In this document: in pieces, positions 1-11,723 of the stretch
Layout of the letters: the number at the start of each line of letters is the position of its first letter
Position numbering within the stretch: the stretch's first letter is position 1
NCBI RefSeq assembly: GCF_029873635.1
Contig: NC_080422.1
Span: forward strand, 3,948,001-4,012,000
Reading direction: 5' to 3'
DNA: 64,000 bases
Source of the DNA: Malania oleifera
Lineage: Eukaryota > Streptophyta > Magnoliopsida > Santalales > Ximeniaceae
Notes under the pieces: model-generated
Told to the model about the DNA's origin: nothing
The model's input: the letters and a program-made list of their open reading frames with translations, nothing else
The model's database searches: none
Made by a program: the position numbers and the translations under genes

Positions 1-1334
1 AAGAAGCTCACATAATCCTTTCGCCATGCCTCGGAACTCAACTTCAGCCCTGGATAACGCTACCACCTTCTGCTTTTTACTCCTCCATGTAACTAAGTTT
101 CCTCCAATAAATGTAAAGTAGCCTGAAGTAGACTTTCTATCCAAGATATTCCTAGCCCAGTCCGCATCCGTGTACCCTTCAATCTTCAGATGAGCATTCT
201 TGGAGAACATTAGTCCTCTTCCTGGTGATGACTTTAGACAGCGGAGAATTCGAATTACAGCACCCATATGGTCTTCACTCGGATTATGCATAAATTGGCT
301 TACCACACTTACGGCGTAAGCAATGTCTGGACGAGTGCGAGATAAGTAAATGATCTTCCCCACTAGTCTTTGATACCTCACCTTATCGATTGGCACCTGG
401 TTTGAATATTCTCCAAGCCTATGGTTCTACACAATCGACGTACCCACAGGTTTACACTCTAGTAATCCCACTTCCATTAATAAGTCTTGCACGTATTTCT
501 GCTGAAAGAGGAATATGCCTTTTCTTACCTCGTCACCTCTATTCCCACAAAATACTTAAGCCCTCCCAAGTTTTTCATTTCAAATTCAGTAGACAATTGT
601 TCTTGTAGCCTCGAGATCTCATCAGCATCATCCCCCGTAATTATCATATCATCCACATAGACTATTAATGTTGTCACCTTCCTTTGTCGGTGTTTTAGGA
701 AGAGAGTATAGTCAGAGTTACTTTGGCGATTGCCATACTTCCTCATAGATGAACTAAGTCGGCCAAACCATGCTCGCGGTGACTATTTTAGTCCATACAA
801 TGCCCTCTCCAGTTTACAAACAATTTTGTTCCTAGCCGATCTTATATATCTTGGCGGGATATCCATGTATACCTCCTCGTCAAGGTTGCCATGAAGGAAA
901 GCATTCTTCACGTCGAGTTGATGTAGTGGCCAGTCCAAATTTGCTGCAAGAGATAGTAAGACTCTAACGATATTCAGTTTAGCTAATGGTGAGAAGGTTT
1001 CTGAGTAGTCTATGTCATACGTTTGGGTAAAACCCTTTGCCACAAGTCTCGCCTTGTATCAGTCAATTGATCCATCAACCTTGTACTTTATAGAGAACAC
1101 CCATTTGCATCCCACTATTTTTTTTCCTTCCGATAATGGGACCAACTTCCAGGCATTATTTTTCTTTAAGGCTTCTAGTTCTTCTTATATTGCCTGCGCC
1201 CACTCTGGATCAAATAACACCTCTTCAACACTACTGGGAATATGGTAGGAGGATAGTGTTTGAGTGAAAGTCTTGAGTGGCTTGGACAAACCTTGAGTAG
1301 ATACATAATTTGCAATTGGGTATTTGGACTTCCT
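1..1334 (-). pseudogene. Copia I reverse transcriptase and RNase H (broken)
   Basis: The RT begins near 1250-1100 with WKLVPLSEGKKIVGCKWVFS, then [33 protein letters not shown] (about 930-880) and the catalytic YVDDMIITGDD (about 660-625). It runs on through the copia connection segment (RPDIAYAVSVVSQFM, near 310) into RNase H (GYTDADWA near 160, FIGGNLVTWRSKKQK near 100). Interruptions include an in-frame stop between LYGLK and SPRAWF near 783 and one near 425. In an active element this domain would copy the RNA genome in the particle; here it is non-functional. The RNase H C-terminus lies beyond the window. Confidence 0.92.
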
Positions 1335-2697
1335 TCATTCTTCATCTGGGTTGTATCTGTTCGGTGGTTTCCCACGATTGTGTCTAAAAGGCAACACATA
1401 ACCAGTAGATGAATCCAAAATATTAGCATGTAAAGGTGCATCAGGAATACTTACCCCAAGGACATTCTCAGGAGGAGGAGGAGGGTCTTCGGGTACTGAG
1501 GAGTGAGGGGACTGAGGGTACTCTGTAATTTCTGCTTCTTCATTTTTGGCTTCTTCATTTCCAAGTTCTTCGGCTTCATCATTCCTCAATTCGACATATT
1601 CAATCTCTAGTGGTACCTCATGCGGTTCAACCTCTCTATTTCCAGTTCCATGCTCACCTACAGGGGCCATCAACCAATTTGTCTCTTCTACTTGAGTCTC
1701 CCCCTGAAGGGAAGAATTGGGTACCGGTGAAGGATAGAAATTCTCGGACTCAAGAAATGTAACGCCCATGGTTATACAGGTTCAGTTGGGGGTCATAGCA
1801 ATGGAAGCCTTTTTTATGTAAACCATATCCCAAAAATAAGCACCGAACGACACATGGGTCCAGTTTGGTACGTTGATTCTTGTGGAGGTGGACAAAAGCA
1901 ACACACCCAAAAATTATAGGAGGAAGCATCAATATTGAGGGAAGGGATATATGAGTAGAGAGGATTTGTAAAGGGATTTTAAAGTGTAAAATTTTAGATG
2001 GCATACGGTTGATTAAGTAAACTGCAGTAGCCACAGCATCCCCCCAATGGCAACTCGGCACCATTGCTCCAAGGAGTAAGGCACAGGATGTTTCCAAAAT
2101 ATGCTGATTTTTCCTCTTGGCGACACCATTTTGTTGTGGTGTTTGAGAGCATGAGGTCTCATGGAGGAGGCCACGTTGTTGGAAATAGGCCTGAAATCTT
2201 TGGTTGATGAATTCGCCACCATTATCGGAACAAAGAATTTTTATCTTGGAAGAGAATTGAGTCTGAACCATGGCATGAAATGCTTGAAAAATAGTGAAAA
2301 CTTCGTCTTTGGTATTTAGTTGATAGAGCCATGTCATTCGAGTACAATCGTCGACAAAAATTACAAACCAACGGTGACTAGAGGAAGTAGGTATCGGGGA
2401 TGGTCCCCACACATTAGAGTGTATCAATACAAACAGAATATTAGTTTTATTTAAGCTAACTGGATAAGAAACTCGTTGGCTTTTAGCCTTGATACATGTA
2501 TCACATTTAAAGTCCTCATTCTGCAAATGGGAAAATAAAGATGGGAGTAGATGCCGGAGATAGCCGACTGATGGGTGCCCCAAGCACTTATGCCATAGCC
2601 AAATATGTCGTTCATGGGGACTGGTTTGATGGTGCGTGTAGTATAGTCCCCCCCCCCCTCTTAGTACCACGCCCAATAATCTCCTTGCCAAGAACAT
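1335..2697 (-). pseudogene. Copia I integrase core with C-terminal acidic linker
   Basis: The GAG-pre-integrase region shows HIWLWHKCLGHPSVGYLRHL and CDTCIKAKSQ (about 2600-2480). The DDE core follows with IHSNVWGP (the first catalytic Asp of the usual HSDVWG is Asn here), FVIFVDDCTRMTW and CSDNGGEFINQRF, then TPQQNGVAKRKNQHILE (about 2130). It ends in the copia motif CVVRCLFLGYGLHKKGFHCY. Downstream (1335-1769) is a Glu/Pro-rich linker leading to RT, typical of copia polyproteins. The frame changes between integrase and linker near 1750-1769. Apart from the first-Asp change the integrase frame is long and open, so this is the least decayed part of element I. Confidence 0.92.
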
Positions 2698-3110
2698 CTT
2701 GAAGAAAACAAAAAGTAGAGTATATCAGCACAACACAATTAAGCTCTTCAGTAACTTGACTCACAGATATCAATTTGTTGGAGAGAGATGGAACAAGAAG
2801 TGTGTGAGTTAGAGAGACAAAGGGGGAGACAAGGGCATGATTCCAGCCTCTGTGACTGGGTAAGTGGCCCCATTGGCATTGGCAATCCAAGTCCTCCGTG
2901 GCTGAGTTGTGTTGGAGAAGTCATTTGGATCAAATGTCATATGATCCGTCGCTCCGGAATCGATAATCTAGGCACCATCATTTCGAGTAGTAGAGCTGCA
3001 ATAAACTTGACCACAATTACCTTGATCTAGGGTTGAGGTAGATGGTTTAGCCACGGGAATAAGAGAGAGTTGAGATTCAGTCGTGGCCACCGCTGCTCGA
3101 CCTGGAACGT
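2698..3110 (-). pseudogene. Copia I aspartic protease (broken)
   Basis: The minus strand near 2970-2935 reads IIDSGATDHMTFDPNDF, the copia protease active site (D-S-G-A). The codon just before it is TAG where a Trp codon (TGG) is usual, so one G-to-A change ends the frame. Downstream, LLVPSLSNKLISVSQVTEEL is the conserved stretch between protease and GAG-pre-integrase. The protease would mature the polyprotein in the particle. Frames at 2612-2890 and 2890-3000 differ, so there is also a frameshift. Confidence 0.87.
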
Positions 3111-3835
3111 CTTCAGTTACAGGAGCATCTCATTTCTTTCGGGCTTGTAATTTGTGCCACCAGTCTGCGTAGCCATGTAATTTGAAACAAGTTTCTCGAG
3201 TATGTTTTGTACTCCCACAGTGAGTGCATTTATTCCCATCAAATGGCCTTTGGATCGTGAGGAGGACCCAGACTTTTGTGACTGGCCAGATTTCACGCCT
3301 TTGATGGCCATAACAACATCACTAGCCACTGCTTCTGCTCCAGATATCATCACAAATTGTCAAAGATCTTTCCTTCGAATGTGAGCATATGCCTGCTCAA
3401 TTGAAGGGAAAGGTTTCAGGAAAAGAACATCGCTCCGAACATGATCCAATCGATCATCTAGTCCGTCAAGAAAAGTGTATACTCGCTCCTCCTGTAAAAT
3501 GGAGTTGTAGCTTTGTATGTCAGTTGCACATTTCATTGGATTTGGTCGACGAAAATCGATCTCTCCCCACAAACCCTATAGATATTTATAGTATTTTTCT
3601 ATAGATCTACCTACTTGTTTCATTCGAGATACACGACGTCAGAGCTCGTATACCTGCGAGGTGTCAGTTCCATCAAAGTATGCTATGGCAATAGAATCCC
3701 ATACATGCTTAGCCATTGGGTAGCGAATAAAGTTCACGACCAAGGAATGATCCATGGAGTTGATCAACCAGCCTTTCACCATGGCATTCTCAATACGCCA
3801 CTTACGAAAGGAGGGGTCGGTTTGTGGAGGTTGGG
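3111..3835 (-). pseudogene. Copia I gag, C-terminal two thirds with CCHC knuckle
   Basis: Gag capsid sequence runs from about 3830 to 3360 (ENAMVKGWLINSMDHSL, then VYTFLDGLDDRLDHVRSDVL) and ends in a CCHC zinc knuckle near 3235-3190, CTHCGSTKHTRETC (C-X2-C-X4-H-X4-C). Gag builds the particle and the knuckle binds RNA. A stop interrupts the capsid near 3580. The upstream part of the same gene lies beyond the inserted solo LTR, at 5868-6029. Confidence 0.88.
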
Positions 3836-5867
3836 TGTAACGACCTGCTTAACTAACATAAATTTTTTTTTCCACTGTAATAATTATCATACTCTGATAC
3901 CATAACATTATCCTAAGCAGCGAAAAGCATAATACAAATAAATATTTCCATACATAATGATATACCATACTATACAATACCAGAGTGCTATCATGTTTCC
4001 CAAAAGAATATATACATGTGTTACTAAAATCCCCAAAATTGCCCTCAGCTAGCTAGGGCAAATACAAAAACCCTCCACTGTACTCACTTTGCTGTAAGGG
4101 CACTACAGACGCCCCTCTACCTGCGAGCCTTATCTGCTCGCCTACCTAGATCACCTGAAAAAGGTTTCAACACTGGAATGAGCCAACGCTCAGTAAGACG
4201 ATATATGTTATTACTAATGTGTGGCAAATGAGTCATCATATCATAAAAATCTATTTCCATATAATCATGTATATCTTGATCTATAAATATAGTACAAATC
4301 ATAATATTCATTACCATTTTCATGTCATTTAACACATTTGTATTTAAGTTACTATTCAAAATACTTCTAACATAAATAAGTAATTCCCTTGTCTCTGTAA
4401 ATCAGAATATACATAATAATAACTATAAACTTTACCCTGTGGATATTTGTATGTCATGATTTAACCCCTCATGACAGGGTTGTGTGGCCCGTAGGCGGGA
4501 TCTACACTGGTTGGCCAACCAAGTAAATCACTATACTCCCTCGGTCGATCTGCCCACCTCCACTCATATCTGATGGGGAGCCTGTCCACGTCAAGGGCAC
4601 TATATGATCGACCTACAGCCTATTATCTGAATAGGCGGTTGCACTCTGTAAATTGTAAACTGTATGTAGCTACGGTACCGTGCTCTATAATCTATACGGT
4701 CCAACAGGGTCTGATACTATATACATATTCATATATACACTTTCACTGTTTTCATCATGTTTTCAAAATTACCATAACTTTTTCTTTCTGTACTGTAAAT
4801 ACTGTAACTGTAGTATCTCGATGCTATCTTTATATAACTGTCTATATACTTTGTAAATGCTCTGTCTGTATACTTTGGATGTTATGGTAATAGAAAACAT
4901 GGCATGCTTTAAACTCTGTAAATCATAATACTGGAACTACATAATCATAATACTGTATCCGTAATTCGTATAATCATGGTATTAAAATCCGTAAAATCAT
5001 GGTACTGTAATTCACATAATCATAACACTGAAATACATAAAATCATGAAAATACAATTCATAGAACATACTCCCGTACTACATACATAATCTCAAGCCAC
5101 ACCATACTATAATACACAATTTTCTTAAATAAATAAACTGTATAACATTTTGAAACTTCCTAGCATAGCATATATCCCTTACCTTATTTCTGAAAAACCC
5201 CTACTGTACTCTAACCCAATACCCGCAGGGCCTCCTACAAAATACCCTAAAACCAATATTTTTCAGAACTAAACATCAGTATTTTTCTGCCTGTATCATT
5301 TCCTATAACTACCACAAGGCCAAAAAGAGACTAAAAGGCCTTACCCTGAACTTGGGATGATTTCCAACTCCGATTTCCCAACGATCCACTCCGATAGATG
5401 CGTAGAGAACTCCGCCAGGAGTGTCGTGGTAGCTTCGGATCGTCAATCCGGCGACTGGTGGGGCCGAAAATAAAGAGAGAAGGGAGAGAGAATCGTAGGA
5501 GAGAGAGAGCAGAGAGAGAGCGGCGAGAGAAATGAAAATATCCCGGTTTAACTGGCAAATTCGTCGATGAATTTTTCAGTAAATTCGTCGACGAAGCCCT
5601 GTATTCGTCGACGAAATGCAGACCGCCCCAAACCCTCTCTCGGTATTTTCTCGTCGACGAAGCCCTGTGTTCGTCGACGAAATTCTGAAGACCTTCATCA
5701 ACGAGACCCTGTGTTCGTCGACGAAGCTGGGCAATTTCTTGAATTTATGATTATTTAATATTATCTCCAAAATACAATGTCGTCGATGAAGTTTACGGCC
5801 TCCTTCTGTTCTTGTATCTATTTCTCTCCCTCTTAATTATTAAAATGCTATTATTCGGGTCACTACA
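3836..5867 (-). mobile_element. Solo LTR S1 (2032 bp, gypsy-like large-LTR group)
   Basis: The element runs TGTAGTGACCCG...GTCGTTACA on the minus strand and is flanked by a perfect 5-bp duplication, TTGGG, at 3831-3835 and 5868-5872. It splits element I gag cleanly: removing the LTR and one TSD restores continuity. There is no coding sequence and no second LTR, so it is the product of LTR-LTR recombination. It shares terminal sequence, a GGTAAG motif (cttacc at 5340-5345) and a conserved block near 4470-4520 with the five other large solo LTRs. Superfamily is inferred from size and form, because no internal region is present. Confidence 0.93.
5565..5790 (-). promoter_or_regulatory. CGTCGACGA palindrome array in solo LTR S1
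   Basis: At least eight copies of the palindrome TTCGTCGACGAA, or one- or two-base variants (TCGATGAA, TCAACGA), lie in about 225 bp. They are often paired around the spacer CCCTGTGT or CCCTGTAT. The array lies in the 5' third of the LTR, where U3 enhancers are expected. Regulatory function is inferred; the repeats are seen directly. Confidence 0.6.
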
Positions 5868-6029
5868 TTGGGGGTAGTCTCCATTGATGTATCCTAGTTT
5901 GTCTTTTCCTAAGATATACATCTCAACAACTTGGGACCATAATCCATAGTTGGAACCATCCAACTTGATGCTGATTGGAACCATCGGGGAATCAGTGATG
6001 GGAGAGGAAGAGGTCTGGACCCTTGACAA
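5868..6029 (-). pseudogene. Copia I gag, N-terminal part
   Basis: The minus strand reads PMVPISIKLDGSNYGLW followed by VEMYILGKDKLGYINGDY, the N-terminal capsid region of a copia gag (UBN2/DUF4219-type family). No ATG lies at the start of the long frame, and a nearby ATG (6038-6040) is out of frame, so the original start was probably lost to a small indel. An in-frame ATG exists at PMVPIS. The frame is cut at 5868 by solo LTR S1 and resumes at 3830. Confidence 0.85.
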
Positions 6030-6143
6030 AACCTCGTCATTTTTTATGCTAGACTATCCAGGATTTTTTCAGTGGAGTCAGCCATGAAGGCCGAGCAAAA
6101 ACTTGACCCCTACCTGATCAAAAAACAGGGAACCCAAGATCAT

Positions 6144-6155
6144 GCTCTGATACCA
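6144..6155 (-). other. Primer-binding site of copia I
   Basis: The minus strand reads TGGTATCAGAGC, the standard complement of the 3' end of plant initiator tRNA-Met, directly next to the LTR end (6156). It primes minus-strand DNA synthesis. Confidence 0.93.
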
Positions 6156-6347
6156 TGTCAAACGTAACTTTCATTCATACCATTTCCATAAAATTGAGTA
6201 CAATATATAGAGATACAAGAAACTATTTTAGGAAGCTATTTTATGTTTGTACAATATTTACGGCTACAATCATGCTTGACCCTTGAATGAAGGAATTCCT
6301 AAATCTAAGATTTCCATGGCTGGCTAATTGCGGGACTCACGCCAACA
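6156..6347 (-). repeat. 5' LTR of copia I (192 bp)
   Basis: On the minus strand it reads TGTTGGCGTGAG...CGTTTGACA, bounded by the primer-binding site on one side and element II LTR sequence on the other. The partner LTR is outside the window, so the outer end is set by the CA dinucleotide at 6346-6347 and by the start of element II homology a few bases further on. TATAG (6348-6352) is the candidate target-site duplication but cannot be confirmed here. Confidence 0.8.
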
Positions 6348-6352
6348 TATAG

Positions 6353-6450
6353 TGCCTTCGTTGACGAGGTTTGTTGTGCTATCCCCTTCATGTTTTTCCC
6401 TCTTCCTTCTTTGCTTATCAAAACAGAAGTATAAGAGCCACAAATAACAA
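6353..6450 (-). repeat. 3' LTR of copia II, 5'-most ~98 bp only
   Basis: It matches the outer end of the 14910-15497 LTR, including CAAAACAGAAGT and AGAGCCACAAATAACA, and two CGTCGACGA-type palindromes decayed to TTCGTTGACGAGG. The rest of this LTR is displaced to the left by element I. Confidence 0.85.
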
Positions 6451-6462
6451 ATCTCCACCTTG
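6451..6462 (-). other. Polypurine tract of copia II
   Basis: The minus strand reads AAGGTGGAGATT immediately before the 3' LTR. The related element III has the same tract (44954-44964). It primes plus-strand synthesis. Confidence 0.85.
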
Positions 6463-6599
6463 GCGATTATACACTCCTTAGGAGATTCCCATAAAACATG
6501 ATCTGCTCCACCTTGAACTTAAAAACGCTAAGTTTGGGCTTGTCTCTCTTTTATCACTTGGAGACATAGAGTAAGTGTAATAACCCGAGGAATTTTTCA

Positions 6600-6790
6600 G
6601 CATCTTGTCGACGAACACAGGGGATCGTTGACGAGGATATAAGAGGAGTTTGTCGACGAGGACAAGTTTCGTCGACAAGAAAATACCGAGAGAGGTTTTT
6701 GGGGCAGTCTAAAATTCATTGACGAGGGAGGAAGTTCGTCGATGAAATTTCTTAAGGACTCGTCGACGAGATGACGTGTCTCATCGAAGA
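6600..6790 (+). promoter_or_regulatory. CGTCGACGA palindrome array in solo LTR S2
   Basis: About eight palindromes of the TTGTCGACGAA / TCGTCGACGAG type and CpG-decayed variants (TCGTTGACGA, TCATCGAAGA) lie immediately upstream of the TATA box at 6800. The first pair flanks CACAGGGGA, as in the copia II LTR. Confidence 0.6.
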
Positions 6791-6799
6791 ATCTGGGGC

Positions 6800-6807
6800 T
6801 ATAAATA
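6800..6807 (+). promoter_or_regulatory. TATA box of solo LTR S2
   Basis: TATAAATA is followed about 45 bp later by a CT-rich leader (CT dinucleotides near 6850-6880). Sequence and placement fit a plant RNA polymerase II core promoter; use is inferred. Confidence 0.6.
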
Positions 6808-8669
6808 ATGAAAACCTGGATTTTTTAGTAGAAAACTGGCTTAAAAACTTCCTCTCTCTCTCTCTCTCTCTCTCTCTAAAACATCTCCCACTCCTTCTCT
6901 CTTCTATTCCAGGTCTGATTCTCGTCGGATTGAAGATCTGAGGCCACCACGATGCTCCTAACGAAGTTCTCTGCAAGTCTGCTAAAGCTAATCGTTGGTG
7001 GAGTTAGTTTGAAATTCATCCCAAATTCAAGGTAAGGTGTTTTATTTAGAATATACTTTCCTTGCAGTTATAGGAAATGTTGTATGCAGGAAAATACTGA
7101 TGTTTTGTTCTAGGTGATGTCATTTTCTGGGTGTTGAGTAGAGAACCCTGCGGGTGTAGGGCCAGAGTTCAATAAAGGCTTTTCAGAAACTAGGTAAGGG
7201 AAATATGCTATGCCCGAAAATTTGAATATATTAATATAAATTTTACAAACATGCATGTGTACCAGTATTTATGTAGTTTTTATAGAATATGTGATTTTAA
7301 AGTATGTGTGGCCTGAGTAGATATTATTTGATATGGAGTTTTATACAGTTTTTCAGTATATCAAGTTGTACAAATATAGTTAGATATTTATAGATTTTAT
7401 ACAGACAGAATGTGTATACATATACAGTTTTTATTCAAATGATTACATAGACATATATATATATATATATATATATGTATTATATGACAGTATATAGATT
7501 TTTATTCAGATCAGTATATATAATATTTACAGAATGTTATGTTTTTCCTAAATGTCATAACACTCAGAGTATACAAATAGATTATACAGATAGAAGATAC
7601 GGACAGATTATATAGTATAGCATCAAGATGCTACAATCATTCAAATATTACAGTATTTATAGTATAGAATTATAGTGTTATGGTTATTTTGGAAATATGA
7701 TGAAAACAGTAAAAGAGTATATATGTAAATATTAGTATCAGATCCCTATGAAAAGATTACAGATAGATATAGATACAGATTACAGATACAGAATACAGAG
7801 CACGGTACTGTTGCTAATACAGATAGAGTATAACCACATATCTTATATAGTGTGTAGATACCGTCAACTGTGCTCGGAGAGTATGCAGCTCCCCAGTTCG
7901 CTGGGTTGAGGGGGCCAGTTTGATGAGGTAGCAGTCAGTCCCGCGCTTAGGAGAGTATGCAGTTTGGCCAGGATGAGGTAGTGTAGAGTATAGTGACTTT
8001 TCTGGAGGGCCAACCAGGTTAAGTCCCACCTACGGGTCGCACAATCCTGTCATGAGGGGTTAAATCATAACATACAGAGTTCTAAAAATAAAGCACAGTT
8101 ATGTATATGTATACAGTTTTACAGTATTTGATAATATAGTATGATATTAGCAGTATGAAAAGTAGAAAACTTATATGATACAGTTATGTTTTAAACTGCG
8201 AAAAATGTAAGATATGCTTTACAGATTTATCCTTTATTACAGCTCAGATGTTATTTAAAGTATATGTAACTTAGTCACCACACACTAGTAATAACATATT
8301 TCAACTTACTGAACATCGTCTCACCCTATTATTCTAACATTTTTCATGTGAACCAGTTAGGCGAGCAGATCAGGCTCACGGATAGAGATTTCTTGGTTAC
8401 CCTTGTTACAAGGTAAGATGGTGTAGAGTTTTGTATTTTTGAGATAGATTTTACTGGGGAAAGATGTATTTTGTGACTATGAGATGGAAATATTGAGTTC
8501 TGGTATTATATGGTATATGTGGTTGTATGATTTATGTTTCCGTTGCGTAGGTATGCTTTTTGTATACAGGATTACCCCATTGCCTTCTAAGGCCCGAGTT
8601 TCATAGCAAAGGGTATTAGAATAGTTCATATGAAAAAAAATGCTTTAATTTTGAGGTTGTTAAAGTAAG

Positions 8670-9991
8670 TTCAAGCAATGCTTGAACTTTTCAGAAGTAA
8701 CTGATTTCGTCAGAATATCCGCTACATTTTCAGACGTGTGAACTTTCTCTAATACAAGTTCACCCGAAGCAATCAATTCTCGAACCCTATGGAACCTCAT
8801 ATCAATGTGCTTGGTCCTAACATGGTATATCTGATTCTTCACCAAGTAAATGGCACTCTGACTATCACAATGCAGAACCACACCATCTTATTGTAACCCC
8901 AGCTCCCTAACTAAACCAGTAGATCATAAGGCCTCCTTTGCAGCTTTGGCAACTGCCATATATTCCCCCTCAGTCGTGGACAATTCTACCAGAGACTGTA
9001 CCATGGATCTCCAACATACCGGTGCTCCTACAAGGGTAAACACATATCCCATTGTAGACCTTCTGTCATCTATATCTTCAGCATAATCTGCATCGACAAA
9101 CCCCATAACTGAACGACAACACTGTTGCTTGCCGAACATGATGTCATATTCCTATGTACCCCGCAAGTGTCTGAGTATCCATTTTATTGCTTTCCAATGC
9201 TGCATTCCTGGATTAGAGAGGAACTTGTTCACCATACTCATTGAATGAGCTAAATCTGGTCTCATACACACCATGGCATACATTAAAATCCCCACGACAC
9301 TAGCATAGGGGACCTTTGACATGTCTTGGATTTCCTCATCTGAACTTGGGCAATCTGCAGTAGAGAACTTGAAATAATTCGCTAGAGGTGTACACACCGG
9401 TCTTGCATCAGCCATGATAAACCTCTCCAACACCTTCTGCACATAACCGCCCTAAGATAGCCATAATCTCCCTGCAGTCCTATCTCGGCGAATCTCCATC
9501 CCAAGTATTTTCTTGGCTGAACAAATATCCTTCATGTCAAATTCCTTATACAAAAGGTCCTTTAATTGATTCACCTCAGTTAAATCTCTTGCAACTATCA
9601 ACATATCATCAACATACAATAACAAGAAAATAAGTGAGTCGTCATCAAGTTTGTTCACATATACACAGCAACCACACTCACATCGTTTGTAACCAAGTTT
9701 GATCATATAGAAATCAAACCGTTTATACCATTGCCTTGGAGATTATTTCAGCCCATAAAGAGATTTCTTCAACCTGCAAACTAAATTTTCCTTTCCCGGT
9801 TCAATGAATCCCTCCAGTTATACCATATCGATTTGTTCCTCTAAGTCACCATGAAGAAACAATGTCTTCACATCCATTTGTTCCAAATGAAGATCATAAT
9901 GAGCTACTAACCCAAAAACAACTCCGATAGAAGTATGTCGAACCACTGGAGAAAAGATCTCATCATAATCTATCACATTCTTTTGTGAGTA
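8670..9991 (-). pseudogene. Copia II RT C-terminal half and RNase H
   Basis: The RT catalytic motif LLYVDDMLIVARD lies near 9630. It is followed by KKILGMEIRRDRTAGRLWLS (near 9480), the connection RPDLAHSMSMVNKFLSNPG (near 9270), RNase H VDADYAEDIDDRRSTMGY (near 9090), and LHCDSQSAIYLVKNQIYHVR with the terminal copia KFKHCLNLL (8670-8880). Frames break near 9140, 9450 and 9710. The final codons and stop (6554-6556) lie beyond solo LTR S2: joined across it the protein ends ...NLLYVSK. Confidence 0.9.
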
Positions 9992-10701
9992 TCATTTTGC
10001 CACCAATTGTACCTTGAACTTCTCACCTTCCTTTTCTAATATTGTCTCCTTCTTCCTGTACACCCATTTGCACCCAATCGGTCTCTTCCCATCTGGAAGG
10101 TCCACCAACTCCCAAGTTTGATTTTTACGTAGTGACTCCATTTCCTCAATCATTGCTCTCATCCATCTATCTTTCTCCTGGTCGTGCACTGCCTCTTGAA
10201 ATGTAGTTGTATCGTTGCAACTAGTAAGAAAAACATAAGACACTAACTCTTCAAACCCATACCTTGGTGGAGGCCAAATAGTGCTTCTGGATCTTCTTAA
10301 CAGAATATCGTCGACTTGCTGGCTTTCTAAGCTAGAGCTCCCTACAACCACGGGACCATGATCATTTCCATTACCCTAAGCTTCCAACTCCACCTGCACA
10401 ATATGTTCATCACTGCCCCAACTTTCTGGCTCATCTTTCTATTCATCACATTCTTGAGTACGCTTCACCATAGCCTTCTCATCAAAGATTACATCCCTAC
10501 TGATTACCACCATATTTGCCACTGGGTCCCATAGCTTGTACCCCTTTACACCTATTGGATACCCCCAAAAAAATGCAATGATGAGACTTTGAATCAAGTT
10601 TAGACCTATCTTTACTAGACACGTGGACATAGGCTGGACACCCGAATACTTTCAATTCGAAATAGTCTACTGCATTTCCTGTCCAAACCTCTTCCGCCTC
10701 T
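9992..10701 (-). pseudogene. Copia II RT N-terminus, linker and integrase C-terminus
   Basis: The RT N-terminus shows MEEMESLRKNQTWELVDLPD and IGCKWVYRKKE (about 10150-10030). Upstream are a linker and the integrase tail (PVANMVVISRDVIFDEKAM near 10490; frame shifted near 10630; VWTGNAVDYFELKVFGC near 10690-10640 on comparison with element III). The reading is cut at 10701 by solo LTR S3 and resumes at 13007 (LAGKV.. side, EAEEVWTG at the junction). Confidence 0.85.
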
Positions 10702-10794
10702 TTACCTGTAACAACCCGAAGAATAATAGTATTTAAATAATAAAAAGAAAGGAAAATGGAAACAAGAATAGAAAGAGGCAGCCGACTTCGTCAA

Positions 10795-11050
10795 AGAACG
10801 CAAAGCATTCATCGACGACGTTGCATTTTGGATGGGATAATCCAAAGAAATTTTCCAGGCCTCGTCAACGAACACAGGAGTTTCGTCAACGAGGGTTCTT
10901 CAGGATCTTGTCGATGAAGTTCTGTCTTGTCGACGAGAAGATACTGAGAGAGGATTTTTGGAAGCCTGAAATTCGTCGATAAGGGTTGAAGTTCATCGAC
11001 AAACTTTCTACAGGACTCATCGACGAGGTGACGTGGCTCGTCGACGAATT
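10795..11050 (+). promoter_or_regulatory. CGTCGACGA palindrome array in solo LTR S3
   Basis: About ten palindromes or decayed forms (TCGTCAACGA, TTGTCGATGAA, TTCGTCGATAA, CTCATCGACGAG) end within 10 bp of the TATA box. One pair flanks CACAGGAGT, matching the spacer in S1, S2 and the copia II LTR. Confidence 0.6.
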
Positions 11051-11056
11051 CCGTAG

Positions 11057-11064
11057 TATAAATA
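11057..11064 (+). promoter_or_regulatory. TATA box of solo LTR S3
   Basis: TATAAATA lies 40 bp upstream of the CT-rich leader and about 260 bp upstream of the conserved GGTAAG. Confidence 0.6.
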
Positions 11065-11102
11065 GGGTTAAACGTGATTTTTCAGTTCATTTTCTGCCCA
11101 GA

Positions 11103-11103
<1 letters not shown>

Positions 11104-11162
<59 letters not shown>
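11104..11162 (+). repeat. (CT)n microsatellite
   Basis: A near-pure run of CT dinucleotides within the presumed 5' leader of solo LTR S3. Translation products of this run (Leu-Ser or Arg-Glu repeats) are not genes. Confidence 0.95.
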
Positions 11163-11164
<2 letters not shown>

Positions 11165-11545
11165 CTTCAGTTTCTCCTCCTTCTCTCTAAGTTTTTGGGC
11201 CGAATTTCCGCCAGTTCGACAATCTGAAGCCACCACGATGCTCCTGGAAAAGTTCTCCACAAGTCTGCCGGAGTGAATCGTCGGTGGGGCTGAGTTGGAA
11301 ACCATCCCAAATCCAAGGTAAGGCTTTCTACTCAGTATTTGATTATTTGAAAGTTGTAGAAAGTGTAGTACACGTATAAATACTGAACTTTAGTTATAGG
11401 GAATGTTATTTTCAGGGTGTTGAACTGGGAACCCTGCGGGTGCAGGAGTGTTTGATTTAGGTGCTTTTCAGGACACAGGCAAGGGGATAAACTAAGCTAG
11501 TAATTTTGTGAAAATATGTATATTGTTACATCATTTGATTTAAGG

Positions 11546-11579
<34 letters not shown>

Positions 11580-11723
11580 GATTTATATTTGGAAAATATT
11601 ATTGAAAATGATGGTATGTTAGATATATGAAAAACTAGTTCGTGTGGCATGAGTAGAAATTAAAATGAAAAACTGTTTTCTGGGAATGTGTTAATGATAT
11701 GGATTTTTATAATGGAAAACTAG

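Larger units (their letters stand above)
1..6347 (-). mobile_element. Ty1/copia retrotransposon I, 5' part (3' end outside window)
   Basis: Read right to left, this holds a 192-bp 5' LTR (6156-6347), a tRNA-Met primer site, gag, protease, integrase, reverse transcriptase and part of RNase H, which is the copia gene order. The window edge cuts it inside RNase H. A solo LTR (3836-5867) with a TTGGG duplication splits gag. The coding path carries several stops and frameshifts, so it is a dead copy. Its 5' LTR lies inside the 3' LTR remnant of element II, so element I inserted later than element II. Confidence 0.93.
6576..8664 (+). mobile_element. Solo LTR S2 (2089 bp)
   Basis: It starts TGTAATAACCCGAGG and ends GAGGTTGTTAAA, where the expected terminal TACA has decayed. 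A perfect GTAAG duplication flanks it (6571-6575, 8665-8669). It inserted into the last codons of element II pol (after KFKHCLNLL). It holds a palindrome array (6600-6790), a TATA box, a CT-rich leader, two GGTAAG motifs (7031-7036 and near 7186) and an (AT)n run near 7457. No coding sequence is supported. Confidence 0.93.
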